From Verrucomicrobiaceae bacterium (lineage in GTDB: Bacteria; Verrucomicrobiota; Verrucomicrobiia; Verrucomicrobiales; Akkermansiaceae), in the NCBI GenBank assembly GCA_027485995.1, contig JAIXPW010000128.1:1-47116 (forward strand): a stretch of 47,116 nucleotides of DNA. The letters run 5' to 3'. Positions within the stretch are counted from its first letter, which is position 1, and the number at the start of each line of letters is the position of its first letter. The notes beneath the pieces were generated by a model. The model did no database searches. It saw only the letters and a program-made list of their open reading frames with translations, and was not told the origin of the DNA. Below, in pieces: positions 8,722-18,048 of this stretch. Position numbers and translations under genes: made by a program.

Positions 8722-9174
8722 TCACACGGGAACGTCCATGCCCTCGGCCATCGCGAGCTTCCGCTGCTGATCATCGAAGGTCAGAAAGGCCTCCGCACTG
8801 AGATGAAGCGCCGTCGCGACATGCAGGAGATCGGCCAGTCGATGACCGCCTTCTCGCGTGTGACGATCACTGAGTTGTTCGGCGATGCGATGGACGTCAG
8901 CCCAATCGACGACCTTCATCGCCAGAACCCCGGCCACAAGGTCCGACTGGAGGTCCCGCAGCATTTTGGTGCCTTCGCCAAGCGGGAAGCCCTTCTTGCG
9001 ATCCAACTCGAAGAGCCGCGTCTGGAGGCGAACCGATTGGCGGAACTCCAGAACCAGAAGACTGGATACGGGTAGCACTCCGCCGATCCTATCCAGCATC
9101 AAATCCGCCTTAGGTGAGTGGATCTGAGTGCGATAGACCGAGCACAGGAAGGAGGTGTCAGGAAAGCAGTTCAT
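8722..9174 (-). CDS. PIN-domain toxin (VapC-like ribonuclease)
   Basis: 150 residues. The acidic residues of a PIN nuclease are present: D6 in PDTSFLCSVY, E in VLEFRQS (about 43), D in HRLADLLHVATAL (about 115), and the terminal FLTFDDQQRKLA block typical of VapC toxins. Such proteins cleave RNA, often tRNA. The start overlaps the antitoxin stop by 4 nt (ATGA), the usual antitoxin-first arrangement. The RNA target is unknown. Confidence 0.9.
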   Translation of the reverse strand: MNCFPDTSFLCSVYRTQIHSPKADLMLDRIGGVLPVSSLLVLEFRQSVRLQTRLFELDRKKGFPLGEGTKMLRDLQSDLVAGVLAMKVVDWADVHRIAEQLSDRHTREGGHRLADLLHVATALHLSAEAFLTFDDQQRKLAMAEGMDVPV

Positions 9175-9425
9175 CCTTCCTCACCCTCCAACTCATAGGC
9201 CCGCATTTCTGCGACTTCTTCCTCGGTGAAAACCCGATCTCCCCAGGTGGCTTTTCTGCGGGCTTCAAAATCCGGCATCTTGACCGGTTTGCCCTCGCCC
9301 GTCATCGGCGTGAGCATCGCGATGGCCTGACCGCGCTTCTCGATGCGGACGGATTCCCCTTCCCCGAGCCAGGCTTCGAGCTTGGCGAACTCATTTCTCA
9401 ACTCGCGGACGGTGGCCGTTTTCAT
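9171..9425 (-). CDS. Phd/YefM-type antitoxin
   Basis: 84 residues. The N-terminus MKTATVRELRNEFAKLEAWL and RIEKRGQAIAMLTP match the Phd/YefM DNA-binding fold. The acidic tail (VAEMRAYELEGEEG) is the likely toxin-neutralising segment. Translation is coupled to the PIN toxin through a 4-nt overlap. It probably represses its own operon; the promoter would lie in 9426-9530. Confidence 0.88.
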   Translation of the reverse strand: MKTATVRELRNEFAKLEAWLGEGESVRIEKRGQAIAMLTPMTGEGKPVKMPDFEARRKATWGDRVFTEEEVAEMRAYELEGEEG

Positions 9426-9530
9426 GGGGACAAATTATGTCCACCTCCCGGAAAGTCAATCCAGCGCGGGGAAAGATCCGCCATCATCCGTCATGGACGC
9501 CACGCTCGGCCCCCGCTAGCCTCGCCGCGA

Positions 9531-9962
9531 ATGCCAGCCCGTTCCCAACGTACCAGCGGCTCCGTCGCGATGGACGATTACCTCGAACAGATCCTCCATC
9601 TGATCGAAGCCAAGGGTTACGCGCGGGCGGTGGACATCTCGAAGAACCTCGGTATCTCGCAGGCCAGCGTCACCAACATGCTGCAACGGCTCGATGGCGA
9701 GGGACTGGTGAAGCACGAGAGATACCGCGGCACCGTGCTCACCGAACAAGGCCACCGGATCGCGCAGGCGATCGTCGAGCGACATGAAACGCTGACCCGT
9801 TTCCTCAGGCTGTTCGGGCTCGATGAGGAGACTATCTATCACGATGTCGAAGGCATGGAGCACCACGTTTCCCGGGCCACGCTCGAGGTCATCCGGGTGC
9901 TGGCCGATTCGCTGGAGAAGGATGCCGAGCTGCTGGAAAAGGTGCGGCAGCGCTTGTCCTGA
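9531..9962 (+). CDS. mntR: MntR-type manganese-responsive repressor (DtxR family)
   Basis: 143 residues from ATG 9531. It closely follows the Bacillus subtilis MntR pattern with an eight-residue offset: metal ligands D16 and E19 (MDDYLEQI), H85 (RHET), E107, E110 and H111 (EGMEHH). The winged helix is at residues 20-75 (ARAVDISKNLGISQASVTNM, LQRLDGEGLVKHERYRGTVL). It lacks the C-terminal SH3-like domain of DtxR, as MntR does. It should bind Mn(II) and repress manganese uptake genes, none of which is in the window. Its stop and that of hyuAB converge 6 nt apart. Confidence 0.92.
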   Translation: MPARSQRTSGSVAMDDYLEQILHLIEAKGYARAVDISKNLGISQASVTNMLQRLDGEGLVKHERYRGTVLTEQGHRIAQAIVERHETLTRFLRLFGLDEETIYHDVEGMEHHVSRATLEVIRVLADSLEKDAELLEKVRQRLS

Positions 9963-9968
9963 ACGAGG

Positions 9969-12900
9969 TCAGCGGGCCGAAGACTCCGATCCCCAACCTC
10001 CGCCGCCGGGAGTTTCGATGATGACCGATTCGCCGGCTTCAGCCTGATACGTGATGGCCCCCGACAGGAGTTCCATGCGACCATCCGCATGGAGCCGCGT
10101 CTGAGAACCGGCGGCTCCGTTTCCACCTCTGCCCAGGCCATCCGGACTTGTTTCACGACGTTCTGTTAGAAATGAAACGGTGAGCGGCTCCAGGAAACCG
10201 ATTTCCCGGATCACGCCATCCCCTCCGGAGTGGAAGCCATTTCCACCGGAGCCACGCCGGAGTTCGTAACGATGAAGCCGAACTGGAAAACGGTGTTCGA
10301 GCACCTCGGGATCGGTGATCGCGGTGTTCGTCATGTGGACATGCCGGCCGCTGCATCCGTGATGATGGGGACCTGCGCCGGAGCCACCGGAAATGGTTTC
10401 GTAGTAGCCGAACTTCGAGTTGCCGAAGAGGAAGTTGTTCATCGTGCCTGGGCCATTCGCCGAAAGCCCGAGGGCGGAAAGCAGGACATCCGCGACACGC
10501 TGGCTGGTCTCGACATTGCCCCCAACGACCGCCGGACATTTCGCCGGATCATCTGGGAAGTCGGGATTCAGGAAACCGATCGGCAGGATGATCTCCACCG
10601 GCTCCAGCAGACCCTCGTTCAAGGGAACATCGGTATCGAGCCAAAGCCGGATGACGAAGAGCACCACGCTGCGCAGAATCGCCGGAGTCGCATTCAGATT
10701 TCGCGGATGAACCGCGCCACTGCCGGTGAAATCGAGGGTCATCCGGCCGTTCGAAACAGAAATCCTGACCGCGATGGGCTTGCCGTCATCGAGGGTGCTG
10801 TGGCCGGATTCCGCGAAACCCTCATGGTCTGTTAGAAGCGTCCGCATCAGAAGCGATGAGCGCTCGAGGATCGAGTTCATCCGTTCGCGCACGAAGTCTC
10901 CTCCATCCGCGACGGCCAGAGCCTCGATGGCATGAAGGCCGTGATTCACCGATGCCGCCTGGGCTTCGAGGTCCGCGAGATTCTCTTCCGGCCGGCGAGA
11001 GGGAAAGGGTCCGCCGCGCAGCAAGTCCGCGACCTTCCCGATCCGCGAAACGCCAGCTTCGACGAACTTCAGAGGCGGAATCACCACGCCCTCCTCCTCC
11101 AGGCATCGGGCTGCGGCGGGCATCGAACCCGGGGCCATGCCGCCGATCTCCGCGTGGTGCGCGCGGTTCGCCACATAGCCGATCCGACGACCCACCGGAT
11201 CAAACGCCGCACCGATGACCGTGACGTCCGGGAGATGGGAGCCGCCCGCCGCTGGATGATTCACCACCACCCGGTCGCCGGGAGCTAGGTCCAGCCTCGA
11301 GGCCACCTCGCGCACACAAACGCCCAGCGCACCGAGATGCACCGGCACGTGAGGGGCGCTGACCACCAGACGACCGTCTGCATCGAGCAAGGCACACGAG
11401 TAGTCGAGCCGCTCCTTGATGTTCGTCGAAAGCGCGGTGCGCTTCAACAAGGCCCCCATGTCACCTACGATCCCTTCGAAGCGGCTGCGAAAGAGGGCGT
11501 CCTCGATGCCCGATGCTCCAGTGCGTGCGGCACCCGGATCCTCTTTCGTCCTATCTAACAGAAAGCTGCCTTGGTCCCCCGTTCGAAGTGCCCACCCCAT
11601 TGGCACCACGCAGGTGCTGAAGCGATCCTGATGCATCAGCGGTCCTGGCTGGAACTCCCGGCCAAAGATCTCCGGCTCAGGCTCCGCACCCTCCTCCTCC
11701 ACGACCACCCGCAACGAGACCAACTCGATCGCCCGGCCCGCCACCGGAGGGAAGCCGTAGAGCTTCTGATAGGCTGCATGAAAGCCATCGCTCAAACGAG
11801 CTTCAGCCTCGTTCGGCGAATCCAGCTCAACCTCTATCGGGCTCCCCTGTCCTTCAAGACAGAGCGACGCCATCCAACGAGAGCCTTGGGCACGGGGACC
11901 GAGTCGGGCGGTCGCTTGGGCTTGCAGCTCCGCCCAGACCGACTCAATCGGATGACCTGAAAGGCGCTGCAGAATCTGGCGCACCGCCGTTTCCTGACGT
12001 CGAGCCCGGTCCAGGCCACGCGCGCTCAGCAGCCCTGCATCGCCGGGAACGATGACTTGCTTCATGCCAAGACGGTCCGCCAGCGCACAGGCGTGCTGAG
12101 GTCCGGCACCGCCGAAGGCCAGCAGCACATGATCGCCGGGCAGAGCCCCTTCGCCGACCGTCACTGTGCGGATCGCCTCGGCCATGGTCTCGATCGCGAT
12201 CCGCCGCAGGCCTTCTAACAGCTCCTGCTCCGAGTCCAAAGAAATGCCATCCGATGCCATCGCCGACATCAACTCGCGGAGCCGCAGACGGGATGGTTCG
12301 GGATCGAGCGGGATGCCGGCACGGTCGGGGTCCATCAGACCTAACAGCAGGTTCACATCGGTGACGGTCAAGGGTCCGCCGCGCCCGTAACAGGCGGGTC
12401 CCGGAGAGGCTCCGGCGCTTTCCGGCCCGACTTCCAGGCGGCCAAGATGCCAGCGGCAGATCGAGCCACCACCCGCCGCGACCGTGTGGATCCGCAAGGC
12501 GGGAGCCATCACGCGGGCAGGGCCGATTTCCTGCTCATAGCGGTAGGTGAAGGGTCCATCGATGCGAGCGACATCGGTGCTGGTGCCGCCCATGTCGAAG
12601 GCGATCACTTTCGAAAATCCTGCGGCGCGGGCCACGGAGGCCGCGCCGACGAGACCGCCCGCCGGACCGGAGAGAAGGGAATCCTTCGCTCGATACAAAG
12701 AGGCCGGCACCAGGCCACCGGCGCTGGTCATGAGCATGGGTTCACCGGATGCCATCGCCGAGCGGATGCCATCGATGAACGACTGCATCACCGGCGAGAG
12801 CCAGGCGTCGGCGACGGCGGTTTCCATGCGGCCGAGGAAGCCGATCAACGGCGCGACCGCCGATGAGGTGGAGACGCATTCAAAGCCTTCGTCCAACAAC

Positions 12901-13661
12901 CAGCCCGCCACGCGCTCCTCAATGAGCGGACATCGCCAGGCATGGAGCAGGGCCACCGCCGCGACGCGGATGCCTTCTGTTAGACACTCGCGGGCCAGCG
13001 CGCGGACCTCGGTTTCATCGGGCTCTTCGAGGGTATTGCCGAGCGCATCGAGCCGTCCGCAGATGCCTACGATTTTCTTTGGAAGCACCTCGGGCTCGGG
13101 TTGGGAAAGCGAGAACAAGCGCTGCCGTCTTTGGTCGCGCAGGATCGGCAGGTCGGTGAAACCCCGGGTGATGAAGAGTGCGGTCGGCGCGCCTTTCCGT
13201 TCGAGCAGGGCATTGGTGCCACGGGTGGTGGCGACGCGGAAATCGAGAGGTGGAAGCTTTCTGGAAACCGGCACTCCCATCAACAACCGAGCCGCGACCA
13301 CGGGAGGTTCCTCACCGCTGCGCAGGGTGATCCGCTCTCCTTTCACCGGCCCATCCAACTGAATCCGCCGACCCTGATCGCGATTCGAAACCACTCGATG
13401 GCCCTCATCGCTGCGGAAGTCGACGAGCACTTCATCGGCAAGTTCGAAGGGAGAGACGACCGTCAACCAGCCGTCGATCCCGCGTTCGAGAACCGAAAGC
13501 ACCAGACTGCCATCGGACAGCACCTTGATGCGCCGCTCGGTGCCGTGGGGATCCCGCGCCCAGGCATCGGTGAAGGTGCCTCCGGTATCGACGCGGATGT
13601 TCCAGGTCGTTTCCAAGGAGGCCGCAGGCGGGCAAGGATCCGTGGAAGGTCGAGCTTCCAT
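9969..13661 (-). CDS. Single-chain hydantoinase/5-oxoprolinase (HyuA-HyuB fusion)
   Basis: 1230 residues from ATG 13661. The N-terminal half is HyuA-like with the ATPase-fold signatures NIRVDTGGTFTDAW (about 21-34), ATTRGTNALLERKG, AFDMGGTSTDVARIDG, SPGPACYGRGGPLTVTD and AFGGAGPQHACALAD. The C-terminal half, from about 720, is HyuB-like: FRSRFEGIVGDMGALLKRTA, SAPHVPVHLGALG, ANRAHHAEIGGMAPGSMP, GTMNNFLFGN and TPGGGGWG at the end. Such proteins open 5-oxoproline or hydantoin rings with ATP. Eukaryotic 5-oxoprolinase and some bacterial forms are single chains, whereas many bacteria split it in two. It lies 7 nt after def and ends an exbB-exbD-def run. Six copies of the YCTAACAG motif lie inside it. 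Confidence 0.9.
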   Translation of the reverse strand: MEARPSTDPCPPAASLETTWNIRVDTGGTFTDAWARDPHGTERRIKVLSDGSLVLSVLERGIDGWLTVVSPFELADEVLVDFRSDEGHRVVSNRDQGRRIQLDGPVKGERITLRSGEEPPVVAARLLMGVPVSRKLPPLDFRVATTRGTNALLERKGAPTALFITRGFTDLPILRDQRRQRLFSLSQPEPEVLPKKIVGICGRLDALGNTLEEPDETEVRALARECLTEGIRVAAVALLHAWRCPLIEERVAGWLLDEGFECVSTSSAVAPLIGFLGRMETAVADAWLSPVMQSFIDGIRSAMASGEPMLMTSAGGLVPASLYRAKDSLLSGPAGGLVGAASVARAAGFSKVIAFDMGGTSTDVARIDGPFTYRYEQEIGPARVMAPALRIHTVAAGGGSICRWHLGRLEVGPESAGASPGPACYGRGGPLTVTDVNLLLGLMDPDRAGIPLDPEPSRLRLRELMSAMASDGISLDSEQELLEGLRRIAIETMAEAIRTVTVGEGALPGDHVLLAFGGAGPQHACALADRLGMKQVIVPGDAGLLSARGLDRARRQETAVRQILQRLSGHPIESVWAELQAQATARLGPRAQGSRWMASLCLEGQGSPIEVELDSPNEAEARLSDGFHAAYQKLYGFPPVAGRAIELVSLRVVVEEEGAEPEPEIFGREFQPGPLMHQDRFSTCVVPMGWALRTGDQGSFLLDRTKEDPGAARTGASGIEDALFRSRFEGIVGDMGALLKRTALSTNIKERLDYSCALLDADGRLVVSAPHVPVHLGALGVCVREVASRLDLAPGDRVVVNHPAAGGSHLPDVTVIGAAFDPVGRRIGYVANRAHHAEIGGMAPGSMPAAARCLEEEGVVIPPLKFVEAGVSRIGKVADLLRGGPFPSRRPEENLADLEAQAASVNHGLHAIEALAVADGGDFVRERMNSILERSSLLMRTLLTDHEGFAESGHSTLDDGKPIAVRISVSNGRMTLDFTGSGAVHPRNLNATPAILRSVVLFVIRLWLDTDVPLNEGLLEPVEIILPIGFLNPDFPDDPAKCPAVVGGNVETSQRVADVLLSALGLSANGPGTMNNFLFGNSKFGYYETISGGSGAGPHHHGCSGRHVHMTNTAITDPEVLEHRFPVRLHRYELRRGSGGNGFHSGGDGVIREIGFLEPLTVSFLTERRETSPDGLGRGGNGAAGSQTRLHADGRMELLSGAITYQAEAGESVIIETPGGGGWGSESSAR

Positions 13662-13668
13662 CGTCAAT

Positions 13669-14226
13669 TCAGTTGCCGGAGCCCTGCGAGGCAATCTTCC
13701 GCAGCCGGTTGCGAAGCGCGACCTTGCTGGCGGCCGGGAGACGGTCGATGAACAACACGCCGTTGAGATGATCGATCTCATGCTGCAAGGCTCGGGACAG
13801 GAGCCCGTCGGTTTCCACGACCAAGGTGCGGCCATCGAGGGTTTGGAGGGTGGCCTTCACATCGAGGGGCCGGCGCACTTCCGAACGTATCCCACGGATG
13901 CTGAGGCAGCCTTCCATTCCGGACTCCTTCTCATCACCGAACTCGAGCTCGGGATTGATGAAGACCAGCGGCATGATCGACAGAAGATCGGTGTCCTCGC
14001 CATCGACGCGCAGATAGGACACGCATTCCGGATCGTGGGAAACATCGATCACAGCCAGGCGGAGATCCACACCCACCTGCGGGGCGGCAAGACCGACGCC
14101 ATTGGCATCGACCATCGTTTCCAGCATGTCATCGACGAGTTTCAGCAGGCTCTCATCGATGGTTTCGACAGGCCTGCAACGCTGGCGGAGGACGGGATGG
14201 CCGTATTGGACGATATCAAGGATCAT
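13669..14226 (-). CDS. def: Peptide deformylase
   Basis: 185 residues. All three active-site motifs are present: GVGLAAPQ (43-50), EGCLS (105-109, cysteine metal ligand) and HEIDH (149-153, two histidine ligands and the catalytic glutamate). It removes the N-formyl group from new proteins in the cytoplasm. The start overlaps exbD by 4 nt and the hyuAB gene follows 7 nt after the stop, so the four genes look co-transcribed. The linkage of def with exbBD rather than fmt is unusual relative to Proteobacteria. Confidence 0.96.
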   Translation of the reverse strand: MILDIVQYGHPVLRQRCRPVETIDESLLKLVDDMLETMVDANGVGLAAPQVGVDLRLAVIDVSHDPECVSYLRVDGEDTDLLSIMPLVFINPELEFGDEKESGMEGCLSIRGIRSEVRRPLDVKATLQTLDGRTLVVETDGLLSRALQHEIDHLNGVLFIDRLPAASKVALRNRLRKIASQGSGN

Positions 14227-14663
14227 GGACCTGGCGGGGCTGGGCTCTCGTCCGGCAGGCGGATGCGGGCCGGCACGTCTTTAATGGCAATCCCGGCCTT
14301 GGTCAACGAATCCCAGATGCCGAGGAGCTTCTCAAGGGGCAGCATCTTGTCGGCCTCGAGCTCAAGTTTGCGGCCCGGATTCTGTTTCTGGTAGGCGGCC
14401 AAATAGGTCTCGAACAGCCCATCCGGCACCGCGAGCGAATCGATCGTGATTTTTCCGTCCACATTCACCGCGATGACGGATCGTTCTTCGGAAACCTGGT
14501 CGGACTTCACCTCGCGAACGGTTGGCAGCTCGATGCGCAGGACGTTCCGAGGCTTCTTGAAATGGGTCGAGACGATGAAGAAGATCAGCAGCACCAGCAG
14601 GATGTCGATCAGCGGCACGATCTGCACCGTGTTGCGACTCTTCGGAGGGCGATGAAATTTCAT
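14223..14663 (-). CDS. exbD: ExbD/TolR-type proton-channel subunit
   Basis: 146 residues. One N-terminal membrane helix with the conserved aspartate (VPLIDILLVLLIFFIV, about D20), then a periplasmic domain (VIAVNVDGKITID... DVPARIRLP). With ExbB it forms the proton-driven motor that energises TonB- or Tol-dependent outer-membrane processes. The gene starts 5 nt after exbB and overlaps def by 4 nt. No tonB gene lies beside it. Confidence 0.92.
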   Translation of the reverse strand: MKFHRPPKSRNTVQIVPLIDILLVLLIFFIVSTHFKKPRNVLRIELPTVREVKSDQVSEERSVIAVNVDGKITIDSLAVPDGLFETYLAAYQKQNPGRKLELEADKMLPLEKLLGIWDSLTKAGIAIKDVPARIRLPDESPAPPGP

Positions 14664-14668
14664 GGCGA

Positions 14669-15433
14669 TCAGGCGTTGGATCCTGGCTTGGCGCAGAGAC
14701 GGGCAAGGTCGGCCAGCACCGATTCCAGGCGGGCGGTCATCAGTTCGATGCGGCGCATGAACCAGCCGTGGGCGACAACGGCGACGACGGCGATCGAGAT
14801 GCCGAAGATGGTGGTGTGCAGGGCCTCGGCGATGCCACGGGCGATGGCGAGGTGGTCGGAGGCATCGCTCAGGCCACGGAAGACATTGACCAGGCCACTG
14901 ACCGTGCCGAGCAGTCCGAGCAGCGGGGCGACGGTGATCAGCACATCAAGGCTCTGGATGCCGGAGTGGATGCGGACCATTTCGCCACGGGCGGCGGACT
15001 CGACGGCGCTGGTGATCTCAACCTGGGGTTTGCCTGAATGGCGCAGCGTTACGGCACCGAGGCGAGCCAGCGCACTGTCACCCCGGCGGAAGCGGTTCTG
15101 CAGTGCCTCCCATTTCCCGGCCGCGCTGTTCTCGTCGAGCGATTCGATTTCCAGGGCAAGACTTTCAGGGACGATGGTCGAGCGTCGCAAGGAGACGAAC
15201 TTGAACACAATGACCGTGATGCCGATCACCGAGGACAGAACCAGCGGGTAGATGAAAAGCCCGCCATCGCGGAAAAAGCTGACCAGGGTATCTAGGCTGC
15301 TGGCATTGGAGACGGCGGCAGCAGGAAACTGCATGGGTTGGGCGGGCATGGGAAACTGGGCGCTTGGGCTCTGGGGGGATGCATAGCCGAGCCATCCCGG
15401 AAGCAACAAGGCTAGAGTGGCCATTTCTGCCAA
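14669..15433 (-). CDS. exbB: ExbB/TolQ/MotA-type proton-channel subunit
   Basis: 254 residues from ATG 15433; ATG 15424 is also possible. A hydrophobic N-terminal segment followed by a proline/alanine-rich stretch looks like a signal peptide and linker preceding the usual three helices: GGLFIYPLVLSSVIGITVIV, ITVAPLLGLLGTVSGLVNVF (the family signature) and TTIFGISIAVVAVVAHGWFM. It is the scaffold of the ExbBD motor in the inner membrane and the first gene of the exbB-exbD-def-hyuAB run. It is divergent from the sensor kinase, with only about 60 bp between starts. Confidence 0.92.
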   Translation of the reverse strand: MAEMATLALLLPGWLGYASPQSPSAQFPMPAQPMQFPAAAVSNASSLDTLVSFFRDGGLFIYPLVLSSVIGITVIVFKFVSLRRSTIVPESLALEIESLDENSAAGKWEALQNRFRRGDSALARLGAVTLRHSGKPQVEITSAVESAARGEMVRIHSGIQSLDVLITVAPLLGLLGTVSGLVNVFRGLSDASDHLAIARGIAEALHTTIFGISIAVVAVVAHGWFMRRIELMTARLESVLADLARLCAKPGSNA

Positions 15434-15492
15434 CTGCTTCGTTCACCCGTTCGGCTCTTGAAGTCGATCGGCCCCAGGATCATAGGCCTTGC

Positions 15493-18048
15493 ATGCCAAG
15501 GGGTTCTCCAACAGTCCGACTGGCGCTGCTGCTGTTGTCGGCGGGAGTTCCATGCGCGGCGGAACCGGTTGTCGGGACCGGTTGGAAACTCAGGCCCAAC
15601 CGTCCTGATGACGTCACCCTGCATTTGTGGCACCTGGACGAACCCTCACCGCCCTTCGATGACTCCGGCTGCATGCCGTTGCGTCTGGAGGGCCTGCTCA
15701 ACGGAGCAAAAGCACGCCGCCCCTCGGCGGACGGGATGGGCTCCTCGGTTTCGTTCAACTTCGAGGGCGAGTTCCCTCCCGAGAAGCCACGTCCCTACGG
15801 TCCCATCCTTTTGGCCAAACCCGCCTTGGAATCAGGCCCCGAAGACAACGTTGACACCTTCTTCCCGGTCGCGGGAGCAGATGGCGCTTTCACCATGGAG
15901 GCGATCGTCAAGCTGGATAGGCTGCCAAAGGATTCCCCGGGCTATGCAGCGGACATCGTGACCATGGATGACGATGCCTTCGAGCAGCGGGTGTTCCTGT
16001 TCCGAATCGAGAAACCGGGATTCCTCTCGTTCGTGCCGATCGCAGGGGACTCGGTGCGCGGAGGGGGGCTCGCGACGATTCCCACCAGTGGACCGCATGC
16101 CATCAACACCCGTGACTGGTTCCATGTCGCGGTCACCTACGATGGAAACGAGAACGTCCCCGACAACCTCAAGTTCTACTGGACCCGTCTGGGCCCTGAA
16201 GCCAGGTCGGCCAACCTCATTGGAAAAGGAACCCTGTCAGGTGATCTGCGCCGGGAGCTGGGGGACTTCGCGATCGGAAACACCGGCAAGATCAACAACC
16301 TCGGGCCTTTCGAATTCTTTCCAGGAAGCATCGACGAAGTCCGCATCAGCAGCATCGCCCGCAGTCCCGTGGACTTCTTTTTTGTCAGCGATGAAGAGCG
16401 ACAGGGGACGATCTCCAACAGCACCGTTGGAACAATCCGTTCGCAGGCGAATCTCATGCTGCAGCAGATCACCGTTGACGGCAGCGCGTTCCCGTTCCGT
16501 TCCGACGGCGCGCCACTCGTGCTGACTCCCGGGCTCCACCGGGTGGACTTTGATTTCGGATTCGCTTCCAGTCTTGAAGGTGATCCCCTTTCAGTGAAGT
16601 GCCACCTTGAGGGCTTCGATGAGGACTGGCGTCCGACGGCCCATGGAATGACGCTGACTTGGGAGATGCTCGATGAGAAGGATGTCGTGCTTTCACGAAC
16701 GGAATTCTCCACCACGAGAACCAGCGAGGGATGGGAGAGCGATTTGATAGATTCCCCGCTCGTCCCAAGGACCGAACCGCTCTTCGTCCCGGAGCAAACC
16801 CGCAGCATCCGCGTCACGATGTCGTCAGGAACGCCGGACACCACCGGATGCTGGTTGATCGACAATCTAACACTTTCCCGGTCCAGCAAGCCGACCGAGA
16901 ACCTCTGGCCCAACGGCGGCTTTAGCGAGGGTGAAAGGCTCGATCAGATCGGAGGAATTCCCTCGGGGTGGATTCGTGGCGGAACCGAGCCCGCCATCGC
17001 CCGGGTCATGCTGGCACAGGATTCGGCGCTCGGGCTGCTGGACGCCGAGCAGAGCCACTCCGGCTTCTGGACCAGCACCCGCAAGCTTCCTGAGCGCCCC
17101 GCGAAAGGCGGTGAAACATTCATCGTCAGCTGGGCCGAAGCCTTCAACGTGATCTCCGGAGCCTCGCATCGGGCCACCTATGTCAACCTCCCCCCGGGTC
17201 AATACACCTTCCGGGCGATCGCCATGACGGACAGCCCTGTGGCCAGCACGACCCAGCTCGCCATGCCTCTCGTCGTGCAGCAACCCTTTTGGAATCAAAC
17301 CTGGTTTCTTCCCTTGGTGGCTTCGGGTGGAGTACTCTCCATCGGACTGGCCCTTTTCCTCAACTACCGGAGACGCAACCGGCATCGCATCGCCACCATC
17401 CGGATGGCCTCCGCCGTCGAGCGGGATCGGGCCCGCATCGCCAGGGACATGCACGATGACCTCGGGACCCGGGTTTCCCTTTTCAAACATGCCGCCTCGG
17501 TGGTCAGGCAGACGATTTCCCGCGATCCCGAAAAGGCGAGCCATCAGGCCCAGCGGCTCGAATCCGCTGCCTCCGATCTCGTGATTGCCATGGAGGGCCT
17601 TGTCTGGGCCGTGAATCCTTCCAACGACACACTGGAACACCTGGCCAGCCACCTTTCCGGCATGGCGCAGGAGATCTTCCGCGATGCGCCGGTCACCCTC
17701 CGGATCTCCATCCCCACCGACCTGCCCGCCGTCCGGCTGACTTCGGATTTCCGCCACCATTACTCGCTGGCGGTGAAGGAAGCCCTGCACAACATCCTGA
17801 AACACGCCGGCCCCTGCGAGGCTTCGTTGAAACTGGAGATCGATGGCCGGACCTTGGTGGCCCTGGTCACGGACTCCGGCATCAGCTTCGATCCATCGAA
17901 CCCCAAAGCTGGAAACGGACTGCTCAACCTGATCACCCGCAGCAAGGAGATGAACGGCAGCTGCGAGATCCAGTCGCTCCCAGGAAGAGGCACGACGATT
18001 GTTTTGCGTTGCCCTCTGCCAAAGCCTCACGTCCCTTTCAAGGAATGA
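15493..18048 (+). CDS. Membrane sensor histidine kinase with LamG and Y_Y_Y sensor domains
   Basis: 851 residues from ATG 15493, with a signal peptide (LALLLLSAGVPCAAEP). Residues about 30-310 are LamG/concanavalin-like (LWHLDEPSPPFDDSG, FTMEAIVKLDR, DEVRISSIARSPVDFF). Residues about 340-590 read as a Y_Y_Y domain split by a ~150-residue insert: EGFDEDWRPTA comes first and ATYVNLPPGQYTFRAIA only near 558. A membrane helix lies at about 600-621. A NarL-type kinase follows: DHp box RDRARIARDMHDDLG with the phospho-acceptor His654, and an ATPase domain (VKEALHNILKHAG, DSGISFDP, GNGLLNL). It phosphorylates the regulator encoded by the overlapping next gene. LamG suggests an extracellular glycan ligand (inference). 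Confidence 0.88.
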   Translation: MPRGSPTVRLALLLLSAGVPCAAEPVVGTGWKLRPNRPDDVTLHLWHLDEPSPPFDDSGCMPLRLEGLLNGAKARRPSADGMGSSVSFNFEGEFPPEKPRPYGPILLAKPALESGPEDNVDTFFPVAGADGAFTMEAIVKLDRLPKDSPGYAADIVTMDDDAFEQRVFLFRIEKPGFLSFVPIAGDSVRGGGLATIPTSGPHAINTRDWFHVAVTYDGNENVPDNLKFYWTRLGPEARSANLIGKGTLSGDLRRELGDFAIGNTGKINNLGPFEFFPGSIDEVRISSIARSPVDFFFVSDEERQGTISNSTVGTIRSQANLMLQQITVDGSAFPFRSDGAPLVLTPGLHRVDFDFGFASSLEGDPLSVKCHLEGFDEDWRPTAHGMTLTWEMLDEKDVVLSRTEFSTTRTSEGWESDLIDSPLVPRTEPLFVPEQTRSIRVTMSSGTPDTTGCWLIDNLTLSRSSKPTENLWPNGGFSEGERLDQIGGIPSGWIRGGTEPAIARVMLAQDSALGLLDAEQSHSGFWTSTRKLPERPAKGGETFIVSWAEAFNVISGASHRATYVNLPPGQYTFRAIAMTDSPVASTTQLAMPLVVQQPFWNQTWFLPLVASGGVLSIGLALFLNYRRRNRHRIATIRMASAVERDRARIARDMHDDLGTRVSLFKHAASVVRQTISRDPEKASHQAQRLESAASDLVIAMEGLVWAVNPSNDTLEHLASHLSGMAQEIFRDAPVTLRISIPTDLPAVRLTSDFRHHYSLAVKEALHNILKHAGPCEASLKLEIDGRTLVALVTDSGISFDPSNPKAGNGLLNLITRSKEMNGSCEIQSLPGRGTTIVLRCPLPKPHVPFKE

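Noticed and set aside
16866..16873. TCTAACAC as a further copy of the octamer
   Set aside because: The last base differs; not counted.
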